This document shows, piece after piece, positions 37,061-49,925 of a stretch of DNA of 64,000 nt (its first letter is position 1; each line of letters starts with the position of its first letter). The DNA comes from Tetragonia tetragonoides (lineage: Eukaryota > Streptophyta > Magnoliopsida > Caryophyllales > Aizoaceae). The DNA is taken from contig CM076144.1 of NCBI GenBank assembly GCA_038025085.1, forward strand, positions 36,676,501 through 36,740,500, in the 5' to 3' direction. The position numbers and the translations under genes are program-made. The notes under the pieces were generated by a model. It ran no database searches. It was not told the DNA's origin and saw only the letters and a program-made list of their open reading frames with translations.

Positions 37061-37372
37061 AGACATGCCCAATGCATAACTTTCATAATGGTAGGCGTTT
37101 CATGTCGCGTCGCTTGTCTTCCTACGCCCACAAGCTCTCTCTCAAGCAACTACCCACTAAAAAGTCTTACAAAGTTTAGTGGTTCTAATAACAAGAGTAG
37201 AAATGCCCTTTGCATAACTTTCGTGGGGTTTTGAGAATTTGAAAAATTAGTTTTTGAAGGTTTCAGCTCAAACTTTTCAAATATATTATTAAGTTAAAGA
37301 AAAATAATTTATTTAGTTTCACAAATTTTAGCAACTTAATTTAATTTTTAATTAAAAAGTACTGTTAGTGCA

Positions 37373-38726
37373 CAAGAGAGGGGGTAAATTGTGTACTATA
37401 CTATTTTGCGGAATTTTAAACTATTTTCGATTTTAATCTTTGATTAGCACAAGTCAAAGTCCTAGAACAAAATCGATTAAATAAGTAAACAATAATTAAA
37501 GCACAATCGATTTTACGAGGAAAACTCTTCGCACCTATGCAAAGATAAAAACCTCGGCCCGAAGGACTTTGAAACACTACTTATTTTATTAAGCAATGTT
37601 TTACAACACGATCAACCTACCTCTAGATTGACCCAACGCACTCGGTAACTCTACCAAGCCAACTTACCTAGCAACTCTCCTAGATACAACCAAACAACTT
37701 ACTCAAGTCGTCGATGAACTGCAAATCTTTTACCTTGAACACTTCTTGTAAGCAAAAGGTACAAATAGATCTATAGTGAACATGCAAGTGATGGAACGTT
37801 ACTTAGCAATGGACAATAAGGCTCTTGGGAAAGGTGCACTCTCTTTTTGCTCTCTCAGTAAAATGTCATTTTTTGATCAGTAGAGAGTTAGAGATTAATA
37901 AAGAGAATCATTTTCTTTTATAACAAAAAGACTATTGTCTAGATAAGAAAAATAACTAACAAATCAAGGGATTTTATCTCTTCCATATTAATCTCTACTG
38001 ACTGAGTCATCTAAGGAACAAAGTCCCTTATTTTCAGCCACATTATTTTAGGAGTGAATATAGAGATATTCACCAAGAGTATAAAATCAAGTCAAGAAAA
38101 GAGAACAAACGTATTAGAAGAGTTTTTCTTGACAGCTAATAAGAATATTATCTTGAGTAATATTCTCATATATAACTGATTGAGCTTAGTCAAATTAGGA
38201 TAGAAAATTTTGGCAATCAGTTAAAACAGAACGTAAAAATCCCTTTTACCAAATCAACGACTCCTAGCAACAGAGGTTTAGAAGGAAGCAACAATTGAAC
38301 TGACGGCTAGGTTAAAAAAGCATTTCAGAGATTTTTCAAAGTAAATAAAACAAAGATAAGAGAATATATCTTGAGATTAACTTCTAAGAATATATTCTAT
38401 ATGATCGTTTAATTATGTACGTGATACTGGATTAGAGTATCCCATAGGTACATCAACCTAGGAACGTTCCAATTATTCACGTGATCATTCCTTGCATCAT
38501 TGCCCAAGTAAACACAGTAACGTGCATCACTTATATGCACACTTTAACATGAACTCTAAATTACTTTAATTAAACCAGAGACATGTTACAATGACTTGAA
38601 TCTTCACTTGATCTTCACACAAACTCTTGTAGGAAATTCCTGAAACACTTAGAAACAAGTCACAAGCATCACACTAATAAAAAGGATTGTCATCATCAAA
38701 ACTCATCATAACCAAATACCTCAACA
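37373..38726 (-). repeat. 3' LTR of the gag-only copia element
   Basis: It starts TGTTAGTGCACAAG and ends ACCTCAACA on the plus strand, matching the other LTR throughout. Differences are scattered substitutions and small indels near the ends. Confidence 0.93.
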
Positions 38727-38741
38727 ATTTCCCCCTTTTTG
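38727..38741 (-). promoter_or_regulatory. Polypurine tract of the LTR element
   Basis: On the minus strand AAAAAGGGGGAAAT abuts the 3' LTR, the position where plus-strand DNA synthesis is primed. Confidence 0.8.
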
Positions 38742-40879
38742 ATGATGGCAAACTTGTGTGATGCAACATATGTCAAGATAACAATAAAGATCAAAAATCA
38801 TAAGATCAAGACATATAGTAGATGTGGATCATTAGTAACAAAATTGTAGAGCTACCTATCCATAGTGAGTAGGAGTTTTTATCGACAATATTAATTGTAA
38901 CAATGAGCAAACAAATGTATATGTAAGCATGTAGTATTTATAATAAACATCAACCTTAGTTCGTAACAAATAAATGCTATAACAATATGCATCCTTAATA
39001 ATCAATAGTGGTACTTAAACAAAAATCAAAGATAGTTTACATTTAAGCAACCTGCTTAACAACTAGCTAGATCAAGCCTTAGATTACCTAGCATCACACC
39101 ATACTTTTTCCCCTTTTGACATCATCGAAAAGATTAATAAGTCAAGACAAGGAAGATAACTTATTACAAAACCATAAAATAGAGTCAAGAGTATGATAGC
39201 AATAACATAAGCATAATCAAAGTAGCTCAAGCGTCAATCTAGTGATGCTATGACTACATCCAAAGCAATCTAATATTCAAGCAAATCTCATGACATCCAA
39301 GGAATTAAAAACAATGGCTATTTAAGTGTAGGTAGCAAGACAATGAAGGTATGTAAAGGTTTGAAATTTGTGTAACAATATTGATCTAGATCGTTCCCCC
39401 TTAGATGATGCATCTCTTGAAAATGTGGGGAATCAAATTTTCATACTCTGTATATATAAACTGGGGAAATGGTGGGAGCGGTGTGTTTTGATTCAGAAAA
39501 AAATGTGGCAAGGCTTGACTCAAAATGTATATGCATAAATTAGTAATGTTCCAAGCTACAATCTTTGTTCCCCCTTATAACTTCCAACAAGTAACCACCA
39601 GTACTCCTAAGTGAAGTAACAAACAAAGTATATATTTGTTCACGGCTAAAGAAACTCTGGAGAATATTTGTGGGATATGGCCGAAAGCAGTGAACAACCA
39701 AAATCATAGGTTTTATTTGGTAGATTTGGGAGATAATCAGCCAAAAAGAACCCATCATTCTCGATTTTGTGATACATGCATAAGTAAAAGAGGTAAATAA
39801 GGATAAAACTTTTGTGGGCTATTTTTGTGGAAACCGAAAATATGATAACATAGAAATAAAATCTGAAGATTTTATATCATGAGATAATAGGATAGTTATC
39901 GGTTAAGCAGAATATGGAAAAGATCCTTAACTCTCCAACAACATACGTTCTCCACTTTTTTCTTTTTTTTTTTTTAACTCCAAAAATAGTCTTTCACCAA
40001 TTATACGTAAAAATCATTCAACCCCAAAAATTGATAATAGTTGCTAGGAACATTACGTGCACAAGGGTTGTAGAAAGTATAAGGAATGTTTCATGGAGCT
40101 AGGTATATGTATATAGGCTCAAATTTCAAGGACTAGTTGGGTTTGTAACGTGGTTTCAAAGTCGAGCTCAACTCGTACTAGTCCTCTATGAAAGAATTTG
40201 TCTTCCCAAAAAAAAATTGGATGTATGATTTAAATGCAATAAACAATAAGCGCAGATATCAGTATAGCATCGAGTGAGACATAGCGAGTCTTTTATACTA
40301 AAGCCATATGTAAATGAAATCAACAAAGACTCGTATGTTATACCATTGTAAATAATCATCGATTATGAATAAGCACAAATCAATACTTCCAAGTCAATCA
40401 TTGAGAGATCATAGGTGTGATATTAATTATTCAAGCCCAAATCGCAACCGAATCAAGCATGATAAACTCAAATATTTCACTATGTAAGATTTTTGAGAAA
40501 ATATCAACAACAGATTTTCAGTAGCACACTAAAAGATCATTTCAGACATGATGATGGAACTCTTATGCTTGGTCCTAGAATGATTCATATGATTCACATA
40601 AGTAAAGATCACAACCTAGGAATATAGTCACAATAGCCATACAATTGCAATTTAATAAAAACACTAACCAAAAACATTCATCTATGTCGAGTGAGTAAGT
40701 GACTTACCAATTTAGTTTGTGCAAATCATGTATACATGATCGTCTTCTCTAAAACAGCACATACTCACCATTGGAGGCTTTTAGTGAGAGGAGGTTGTAA
40801 ATGTCTTCTCTCTTGATGCTTGAACAACCGGTACAAAATTCATAAGTTGTTCCCCCTCACTTGAGCCTGCAAAAGTTAG
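38742..40879 (-). other. Non-coding interior of the LTR element
   Basis: About 2.1 kb between gag and the polypurine tract, where pol would lie in an autonomous copia element. No RT, integrase or protease motif was seen in any frame; the longest frames are short and random-looking. Confidence 0.7.
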
Positions 40880-42723
40880 CTAGTTTTTGGTTTTGGGTAC
40901 CCATACACGTTTGGGTCCCTTTGGGTTAACAACATTTAGCAATTGATCCTTTCTAACCCATATTTGTTTCACAATATATTTGTTCTTTTCATAGGAACGT
41001 TGTTTCAAAGAACACTCATAAGGAAGGTGACCAACATGACCACAATGATAACACAATTTCTGCTCAGGCAAATCCACATACTTAGACTTCTTTCTAAACA
41101 CAGTGCGTTTGTAACCAAGTCCAGGTTTATTCGACTTACCATACTGTTTAACAAGCAAATCATGGGAACGTTGCTCTTCAAACCATCCTTGCTTGTTCAT
41201 AGGGGAGTTCTTAATCCGTTTTCCTACGTCAGACAACTTTTTTCTATGGTCAATGTTCTCCTTTCTAAAAGTATGAAGATCGTTCCTAATAGATTTCATC
41301 TCAGTGAAACATTCTCTACTTTTGGAGGTGGAAGGTTGCGTTTCTTTAGCAAACGTTGCCTTAAATTTTTGTTTGCTAAGCTCAATAGTAAGCAACTTAT
41401 TCTTTTCTTCTAAATCTTTAACCTTTTTACTCAGTGATTCTATTTGTTCCTTATGGGCTAAAATTTCTGATTTCAATTTATAACAATTAGCCTCTATCGT
41501 TCCATTTGCAAGGTCTGACACATGCAAGTCATTTTTCAAGTTAGAGAACGCATCTTGCACATCATCAATAAGAACTTCTACAACTTTAACTAATTGATTC
41601 TTACTGTAAAAAGGAAGCTTAGATTTTATTTCGTTAAACATTACCTCATAGTCTTCCTCTGATTGATCATCCAGTTCATCATCAGATTTGTACGAGGCTA
41701 TGAGGGCAATTTTTGCATCTAAGTTGGGTGTAACTCCTACATCATTCCCATACTCTAGACCCAATGTAGCAAGTACCACCTTGAGTTCTCTCCTGGCACC
41801 ATCACGTTTGGCCTTTTGTTTTTGTTGTTCCCATAATGGACACTCATTTATCATATGCCCTGCTTTCCTACATTTATAACAATTTTCATCAATGACCATT
41901 TGTTTCTTAGATAAAGAAGTGCTTTTTGGTCAAAATTGTTATTAGAATTATTTCTAAAAATCTTAATCAGTTTCTTAGAAATAAATTCAATGTCTGCTAC
42001 TTCATCACAATCTGAGCCACTGTCTTCCTCTAGGGCTCTCAGAGCGATTCCTTTGCCTTTGGTTATTTCTTTAACATCGTCACTTGCAAGTTCCATTTCA
42101 TGAGTAGTGATTGATCCCATGAGTTGTTCCAAAGGCAATTTGGATAGATCTTTTGCCTCTTGAATTGCAGTAACCTTCGGTCTCCATTTTTCTCCATGTA
42201 AGCTACTTAAAATCTTCTGAACCTGATCTTCTGTGCTGTAAACTTTATCAAGAGTTTTTAGTTCATTTGTAATATGGGAGAATCTTGTGAACATACTTTT
42301 GATAGATTCATCTTTACACATTTGAAACGCTTCATATTGTTGAACTAATAACTCTATTCTAGCACTTTTTACTTCATTAGTTCCTTCATGAGCAGTCTCA
42401 AGAGTTTCCCATATTTCTTTAGCAGTTTCACAAGCAGAAATCCTATTAAATTCATCTGGTCCTAAACCACAGTGCAAATATTTAATTGCTTTAGCATTCT
42501 TTTCCATTTTAGTATATTCTGCTTGGGTCCAATCTTTTTCAGGTTTTATTGAGACCATACCAGTTATAGCATCAATAATAGTAATAGTAAAAGGACCATT
42601 TTGGACAAATTGCCATACCTGGTAGTCTTCAGATTGAATGAAAATTTTCATTCTATTTTTCCACCAACCGTAATGTGATCCATCAAAGTAGGGTGGACGG
42701 ATAGTACTCTTTCCCTCCTGCAT
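40880..42723 (-). pseudogene. gag polyprotein with two zinc knuckles, one frameshift
   Basis: From ATG 42723-42721 the protein starts with the copia-gag signature RPPYFDGSHYGWWKNRM and continues through a UBN2-type capsid region (CETAKEIWETLETAHEG). Near 41925 an A run appears one base short, which shifts the frame. Before it the frame would run on to a stop at 41851. After it comes the first knuckle, CYKCRKAGHMINEC, then a coiled coil (KSEILAHKEQIESLSKKV) and the second knuckle, CYHCGHVGHLPYEC, before the stop at 40880-40882. Zinc knuckles bind RNA, and gag forms the virus-like particle. The single shift could be a real mutation or a sequencing error; otherwise the frame is intact over about 600 codons. 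Confidence 0.88.
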
Positions 42724-42779
42724 ACCTTCATGATTGTTTTTCTCTCCAAGTGATACCTTGTTTGAAGTAAGAGAAACCG

Positions 42780-42792
42780 GCTCTGATACCAA
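42780..42792 (-). promoter_or_regulatory. Primer-binding site (initiator Met-tRNA)
   Basis: On the minus strand TTGGTATCAGAGC follows the 5' LTR after one base. TGGTATCAGAGC is the usual plant Ty1/copia primer site, complementary to the 3' end of tRNA-iMet. Confidence 0.93.
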
Positions 42793-42793
42793 T

Positions 42794-44161
42794 TGTTAGT
42801 GCACAAGAGGGGGAGGGGTGAATTGTGTACTATACTATTTTGCGGAATTTGAAACTAGTTTCGATTTTAATCTTTGATTAGCACAAGTCAAAGTCCTAGA
42901 ACAAAATCGATTAAATAAGTAAACAATAATTAAAGCACAATCGATTTTACGAGGAAAACTCTTCGCACCTATGCAAAGATAAAAACCTCGGCCCGAAGGA
43001 CTTTGAAACACTACTTATTTTATTAAGCAATGTTTTACAGCACGATCAACCTACCTCTAGATTGATCCAACGCACTCGGTAACTCTACCAAGCCAACTTA
43101 CCTAGGAACTCTCCTAGATACAACCAAACAACTTACTCAAGTCGTCGATGAACTGCAAATCTTTTACCTTGAACACTTCTTGTAAGCAAAAGGTACAAAT
43201 AGATCTATAGTGAACATGCAAGTGATGGAACATTACTTAGCAATGGACAATAAGGCTCTTGGGAAAGGTGCACTCTCTTTTTTCTCTCTCAGTAAAATGT
43301 CGTTTTTTGATCAGTAGAGAGTTAGAGATTAATGAAGAGAATTCTTTTCTTTTATAACAAAAAGACTATTTTCTAGATAAGAAAAATGACTAACAAATCA
43401 AGGGATTTTATCTCTTCCATATTAATCTCTACTGACTGAGTCATCTAAGGAACAAAGTCCCTTATTTTCAGCCACATTAATTTAGGAGTGAATATAGAGA
43501 TATTCACCAAGCGTATAAAATCAAGTCAAGAAAAGAGAACAAACGTATTAGAAGAGTTTTTCTTGACAGCTAATAAGAATATTATCTTGAGTAATATTCT
43601 CATATATAACTGATTGAGCTTAGTCAAATTAGGATAGAAACTTTTGGCAATCAGTTAAAACATAACGTAAAAATCTCTTTTACCAAATCAAGGACTCCTA
43701 GCAACAGAGGTTTAGAAAGAAGCAACAATTGAACTGAAGGCTAGGTTAAAAAAAGCATTTCAGAGATTTTTCAAAGTAAATAAAATAAAGATAAGAGAAT
43801 ATATCTTGATATTAAATTCTAAGAATATATTCTATATGATAGTTTAATTATGTACGTGATACTGGATTAGAGTATCCCATTGGTACATCAACCTAGGAAC
43901 GTTCCAATTATTCACGTGATCGTTCCTTGCATCATTGCCCAAGTAAACACAGTAACGTGCATCACTTATATGCACACTTTAACATGAACTCTAAATTACT
44001 TTAATTAAACCAAAGACATGTTACAATGACTTGAATCTTCACTTGATCTTCACACAAACTCTTGTATGAAATTCCTGAAACACTTAGAAACAAGTCACAA
44101 GCATCACACTAATAAAAAGGATTGTCATCATCAAAACTCATCATAACCAAATACCTCAACA
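42794..44161 (-). repeat. 5' LTR of the gag-only copia element
   Basis: Matches the LTR at 37373-38726 from end to end. It would carry the promoter on the minus strand and is 14 bp longer than its partner. Confidence 0.93.
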
Positions 44162-44330
44162 AGTATGCTGAAAATAGAAAAGATATCAAAAGAAAAAAAA
44201 AATTAGAAATCACTTTCAAAAAATTGGAAAAAATTATGAGACTTCATTGTAATAGTAGAAAGGGCTTGGGGGTATTTGGCGGCACGGGGTGGTGGGGAGC
44301 CATGCTCGGTACCCAAAAACCGTGGATTCG
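44162..44330 (+). repeat. Partner of the repeat at 36890-37060
   Basis: AGTATGCTGAAAATAG continues what was interrupted by the retrotransposon, then follows the left copy to GCCATGCTCGGTACCC. It leads directly into the 314-bp array. Confidence 0.8.
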
Positions 44331-45872
44331 CCTCCGATGTCCAGTAAGAGGCCCTTCAAGCATACCAAGGACCCGATAACCTACCCCGGGGCCCTTCCAT
44401 GTCCCCTAGGGGTGTCCTGTGCAATGTGGTGTGAAATATCCACATTCATTCCGGGGCCTGCCGGAAGCACAGAAAACGTGGATGATAGCCTTCGTTTTCG
44501 GCTTTCCGGAGCTCGGGTGTTATTTTTGCCCAAACTTATTCGGGGCATCTGCAATGAACCTGAAGGACCCCCGGTGCCTCGGGAGGGTCATCCGGGTCCC
44601 CGAACTCGATATCACTCATGCCTTTGATGTTCCGACTTTTACATCAGTGTCCCGTAAAACGCCCTTCCAAGCCTATCAGGGACCGGATAAGCGACCCCAA
44701 GGGCCTCTCATGTCCCTTAGAGGTGTTCAGTGCGATGTGTTGCAAAAATATACATCTTCGTTCCGGGGCCTCCTGCAAGCCCAAAAGACGTGAATTATAT
44801 CCTTCGTTTTTGGCTCCCAGTGGCCCGGGTGTCATTTTTGCCCAAACATGTACAAGGGGTCTATCATGACCCTAAAGTACCCTCGGTGCCCCGTGAGTGT
44901 CATCCGATTCCCGGAACTTTGATATCACCCATGCCTTTGGTGTTCCAACTCTTACACTAGTGTGTCGTAAAACGCCCGTCCAAGCATTTCAGAGACCAGA
45001 TAAGCGAACCCGAGGGCCTCCCATGTCACTTAGGGGTGTTCCGTGCGATGTGGTGCAAAAATATCAACCTTCGTTTTGGGGCCTCGCGGAAACCCAAAAA
45101 ACGTGGATTATATAACCTTCATTTTCGGCTTCTCGGGGCCCTGGTGTCATTTTTTCCAAAACTTTTCCAGGAGGTCTATCATGATCATAGAGGATCCTCG
45201 CTGCCCCGGGAGGATCATTCGGATCCCCGAACTTTGATATCACTCATGCCTTCGGTGTTCCGGCCTTTAAAGTGGTGTCTCGTAAAAACGCCCTTATAAG
45301 CCTATCAGGGTCTCCGATAATGGACTTCATGGGCCTCTTATATTCCCTAAGGGTGTCTCGTGTGATGTGGTGCGAAAATATCCACCTTCGTTTTGGGGAC
45401 TCCTGAAAGTCCAAAAAACGTGGATTATAGCTTTCGTTTTCGGCTTCTGGGAGCCCGGGTGTCATTTTTTCCCAAACTTCTCCAGGGGGTCTATCGTGAC
45501 CCTAGAGGATCCTCAGTGCCCTCGGAGGGTCATCCGGATCTCCAAACTTCGATATCACCAATGTTTTCGGTGTTTTGACCCTTACATTGGTGTCCTGTAA
45601 AAACGCCCTTACAAGCCTATCAGGGACCCGATAACGGACCCTGGGGACCTATTATGCTCAATAAGGGTGTTCCGTGCGATGTGGTGCGAAAATATCCACC
45701 TTCATTCCGAGGCTGCTGAAAGCGCAAAAAACGTGGATTAGCCTTTGATTTTCGGCTTCCCGGGGCCCGGTTTCTGTTTTAGCCAAACTTCTTCGGGGGG
45801 GTCTATAGTTACCTTAGAGGACCTCTAGTGCCTCCAGACGGCCATACGGGTCCCCGAACTCCGATTTCACCC
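44321..45872 (+). repeat. GC-rich tandem array, monomer about 314 bp, about five units
   Basis: The anchor ACGTG(G/A)AT recurs at 44476, 44788, 45101, 45418 and 45731, spacings 312, 313, 317 and 313. Each unit also repeats, in order, TTCGTTTTCGGCTTC, a GCCCGGGTGTCATTTTT block, GGTCTATC, GGATCATCCGG-type blocks, CGATATCACTCATGCC, CCCTTCCAAGCCTATCAGG and GCGATGTGGTG. Units differ by many substitutions, so this is an old array. The first unit is partial. GC content is clearly higher than in the surroundings. Open frames run through it in several phases but change phase at unit borders, so I treat it as satellite-like and not coding. Confidence 0.93.
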
Positions 45873-48420
45873 CATGAGACATGTCCACATGGGCGCTGGG
45901 ACATGAGACATGACGCTCGCTGGGCCCTGGAACATGGGCCACCCAGATTTTGTTTCAATAAATATTTGATGTACCTAGTTCATTTCGATCCATTGTCTAC
46001 TATGATAATCTTTGGTAGAAGAACTTTAAAACAGAGAATTTTCAAGTTTTTTTAATAAAAGTCTAATAATCGTTTTCTAAGCACTCGGTCAAATATAGAT
46101 CAATGTTTACAGTATGACTAATCATAATAAGTAGAACTATAATGCAACAAGCAATGTCATTTAAGGGTAGATACCTCTAACTTTTATAGAGGCACCACAA
46201 GCCAATGAATGACCCTTTTTTTTTTTTTTTATGTCAAATTAGGCTAATACACGGTCAATGAATGACTATTACTATGACTTGAGAGCATCCCTCCCCCTAA
46301 CATTTTAAAATTTGCCCTAAACAAATTAAGAGTCAGGGTACGTATGAACCTCTCCAAATCCCGGCATGGTGTTGTTTTAGTTTATTTACCAGTCAATCAC
46401 AAATTAACACAAAAAAAAAAAAGAAAATTATTAAATCAAAGTTAGAAGCAAGACAACCCATCAGAAAACATTATTATTATTTTTAAACAAAAAGAGCTGT
46501 AATACTGTAAACCTAGTTTCAGCTTTTATGATCCCTAATATGTAGTTTACACATACAAATATTCTAGAAAATATTTCAATCAATATCAGACCAAGCAAGG
46601 CCCTAAGTTTAGGCAATTTGAGTAAAGCTTAATTGCTTAAATCTTAGATGTAAGAATTCACTATCTTAATTTCTAGCGTTTAATCGCGTGTATGAATGAA
46701 TACGACAACATTTTAAAGAGACCGACAACTTTAATTTGTAGTCTCGAACATTATTGGAGATCATCTAATTAGTGGTTATGTACATGAATATCAAGACTAG
46801 TTCCATGTGTTAACATCTCAATATCACTACAACTAATTAAAATGCACCGAGGAGAGAAAAGGAATTGGATCCTCCATTGTTTCCTTATCTCTTTTTGTCT
46901 CTCGTCCCAAATACTTAAACTCCAAAAGCTCCTCCTAATTACACAAGAAAAGGGGTAACTGACTAACTGGATCTTTACGAGTCTGCGGTACCGCAGAGGA
47001 TCCAAACCCGAGATATAATAGGGATGGATTGCCGAAAGCAAATATTCCAGAAGTAAATGATGATTGCCAAAAGGGTAGTGATCAATGAGGGGCCTAATGA
47101 CATGCAATTGCCATGAATGTTTCCATTATTGAACGGCCCCCAGAGAGCGCGAAACCACATTGCCAACCTTTTTTTTTTTTTTTTGATCACATACACATTG
47201 CCAACCTGTGGGGTAATCAATTACTAAATAATCAACCAGTTGGACCGAGTGATAAATGCAAGTATCAACCAATATGAACTAGAACTGGTTTAGCAAAGCC
47301 ATTTCATTGAGGCTAATCTGCTATAAATCTCACACTTTTGAAATGCCAAAAATTCCATCCATTACATGTGACCTTTTGACAACAAGCGACAGGCAACATC
47401 TTCATCTCCATGCTTCTCATAATTCTTATGTCAATTTGTTGCTATTTCAATGTATAAATAACGCTTCCCGTGTCTTATTATTTGGCTTGTTGGTTGTTTT
47501 TGAGCCTCATGTTATTTTTGGCTCTGGTCTCTTATAGGCGCATTAATTCTATATATAAAGTACTCTACAACCCTTTAGAACTCGTCATGGTTCGAGTTAA
47601 TACTCTTTCCATTAATTGTAATAGAAGACATGTAATTATATTTTAGAATTGGAAAATGTTTAGTTGACTCACCCGTTGTACAACCCTTCAATACTTGTCA
47701 TGGTTCGAGTGTAACTCTTTTCATTAATTGTAATGGCATACATGTTTACTTACATTTCAACCTCTTTAACTTTTGAATATAAGTTGAGTAGCTCAATAAT
47801 AGAGCACTCACACCTCTAACTTTAAGGTTAGGAGTTTAAGATTCATCGCCTCAATGTTAGAATCTCCTCTCATATGATATAATGACTATAGACCGACTTT
47901 CTTGCCTTACAAAAATAAAAGGGATCTTTAACTTAATAAACCGCCGTCCTTTCGGCATAACAAGGGACGAAAAGGGCCAAAAGTACAAGGTAATAAATTT
48001 ATTGAACCTAAATTTTCTCATGATAATAAAAGCTTCCGGGACGAATTGCATGGTGGACGGTGTTAGAGGACAGTGAACTTTTGCACCATACCCTTTTTTC
48101 CTTGGGGATCACGGCAGGTATATCTATCAATGGCCCAAGACCTAAAGCATGAAATGGTGAAAAGAAATTTTACAACATATCTATATCATACAATTATTAG
48201 TAGAATATGATACATGTCATGCATCCATTGCATACAATTATTAGAAAAGGGTACATCATGAGATAGTAACTATGATACAACTAATAAAGGGACCATGTTG
48301 AATTCTGCTGATAAATTACAAGGCAAAAAACGGGACCGATTTATTTGACAATAAGATGTCATATACACTCAATAAACTCCTATCAAGTTTTTGTAATGAA
48401 GGCCCAGAGCACAACCAACG
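45873..48420. other. Intergenic, no gene seen
   Basis: The first 80 bases have degenerate ACATGAGACATG/ACATGGGC motifs just outside the 314-bp array. The rest is AT-rich with T runs near 46219 and 47168. No coding domain was recognised. Confidence 0.5.
47566..47755 (+). repeat. Imperfect direct repeat of about 68 bp
   Basis: TACAACCCTT starts two related units at 47566 and 47689. Both contain GTCATGGTTCGAGT and CATTAATTGTAAT in the same order. Confidence 0.75.
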
Positions 48421-49809
48421 TTACATACTATATAGCATACGAGGATTGCGAACCAGCTGGCTCATCAAATCAATGGCAGGAAGTACCAGGGTAACTTCAC
48501 CTTCCTGTCTCAAGGGGTCACCAGCTATCAAGGCACTCAACCTACGTCCAGAGCTTCCAGATTTCAGTAGGGCCACCGAGGACAGAACTTATAACCTCTC
48601 CCTTCTCAACAGACAACAAACAACAACTACCATACTAACTACTAAGCTGTCCTCAACACATAGGAAGTTCTGATTTTCAGGTGCTGGCGTCCACCATGTC
48701 GGAACCTGTACCTCAAACAAAATTAACAGGCTCCTACTAATTAAGTATAGGAACTTCTTTAGATGAAGCCTAGTTCACAGCTCTTAGGAGTCTAATAGCA
48801 TTATGACACAATGTTACTAGTACATTTTTAAGGTATTTCTATCTCCTACAATATGGAGTTTAGGTACAGACCAAAACTGATTATGGTTGCAGCTCTGAGT
48901 ACCTCCAGCAAAGCCTCTGACTGCTGCCCTTAATCAGATTATTTGCTGCATTGATTGGGAAGATGATACACTGCAGAACAAATTACAAGAAAATGTGAAT
49001 TAGAATCATTTATCAATTACTCAATCCTGGAGCAATCTGCAGAAACAGTTATTGGGGATTGGTGAAACCCCAAGGGTATAGCAATAGTGTGGGGAGTTGA
49101 CAATGGGAAAGGGACAGTACATAGCACCAATAATTCTGAGACCAAAGAGAATAGATTACAGGTAGATATGACTTATGAGTGGAACATGTATACTTAGTAG
49201 ATAATTAGAGATTTTCAGTACTCTTGTTAACCATTGTATTTGATACTGACAAACAACAAAACTATTAATGTTTTCTCACTGATTGTTGAGTGATTACCAA
49301 CTTTTTGAAACCCTTGTTTAGAACCCACAATATTAAGGACTTGTAAGATTGGTTTTATACCAGATATGCTAGAGTGTAAGGTGTAATTAAGTGATCTCCG
49401 ACAGTGACCCAAGAACTCAAGATTTGGCCAAGGGTTACCGTAGGCTTTCACTCGGACATACCAGTGGTTTCAACCCTAAAGCAATCTACAATGGATATGC
49501 TTGGTTCAAAGTTATACGTTTTCACTCACACATGGTGGGGGCTTCAAATGTTGGGTCTCAATGACCATGGAGTGGAACTGTGGAATGACCGGTCCTCCAA
49601 CCCTCTCAAAATAGAAAAGAAACCTCTATGTACAAATTTTTTTACCATTATTATTGGTGAGCCAAGAGATGTAAGCTCAAAATAGATCTTGGTTTGGTGA
49701 ATTTTAACTACTACAACCTGTTATGAAACTAGACTTCACATGAATCTAGAATAAAGATTCTTGCCATTTTGGCCCTCTCCTCAACATGTTTTTGTAGTTT
49801 TCAATTAGA

Positions 49810-49925
49810 TTAGTTCAGTTCAGCAAACTGCACTTGACTTCTCAATAAAATCTTCTTGCCAAGTTGCCATTTCAGTTCAGTTCAGTACACTTCAGTTTAG
49901 TGAGCTTCACTTGAAGAGAACAAAC
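49810..49925. repeat. CAGTTCAGTTCAG-rich MITE-like block
   Basis: TTAGTTCAGTTCAGCAAACTG, CATTTCAGTTCAGTTCAG and CTTCAGTTTAGTGAG cluster here. The motif resembles the interior of the MITE at 35750-35900. Ends were not defined. Confidence 0.4.

Larger units (their letters stand above)
37373..44161 (-). mobile_element. Non-autonomous, gag-only Ty1/copia LTR retrotransposon
   Basis: Two LTRs of 1354 and 1368 bp bracket a 4.07-kb interior. On the minus strand the 5' LTR is at 44161-42794 and is followed by a primer-binding site matching initiator Met-tRNA, then gag, about 2.1 kb without coding sequence, a purine tract and the 3' LTR. Protease, integrase and reverse transcriptase are all absent. 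AGTAC before and AGTAT after the element may be a 5-bp target duplication with one mutation. The LTRs differ by only a few percent by eye, so insertion is recent relative to the other elements here. Its movement would need enzymes from an autonomous relative. The gag type resembles the SIRE/Maximus lineage. Confidence 0.9.

Noticed and set aside
40943..41413. Plus-strand frame of 156 codons
   Set aside because: It is the antisense shadow of the gag gene.
44122..45600. Many overlapping frames of 60-125 codons in all phases of one strand
   Set aside because: They follow the 314-bp repeat units and switch phase at unit borders, so they are more likely by-products of a GC-rich array than genes.
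44321..45872. CRISPR-like regular repetition
   Set aside because: Whole monomers of about 314 bp repeat with no short repeat/unique spacer pattern, and the genome is clearly eukaryotic.
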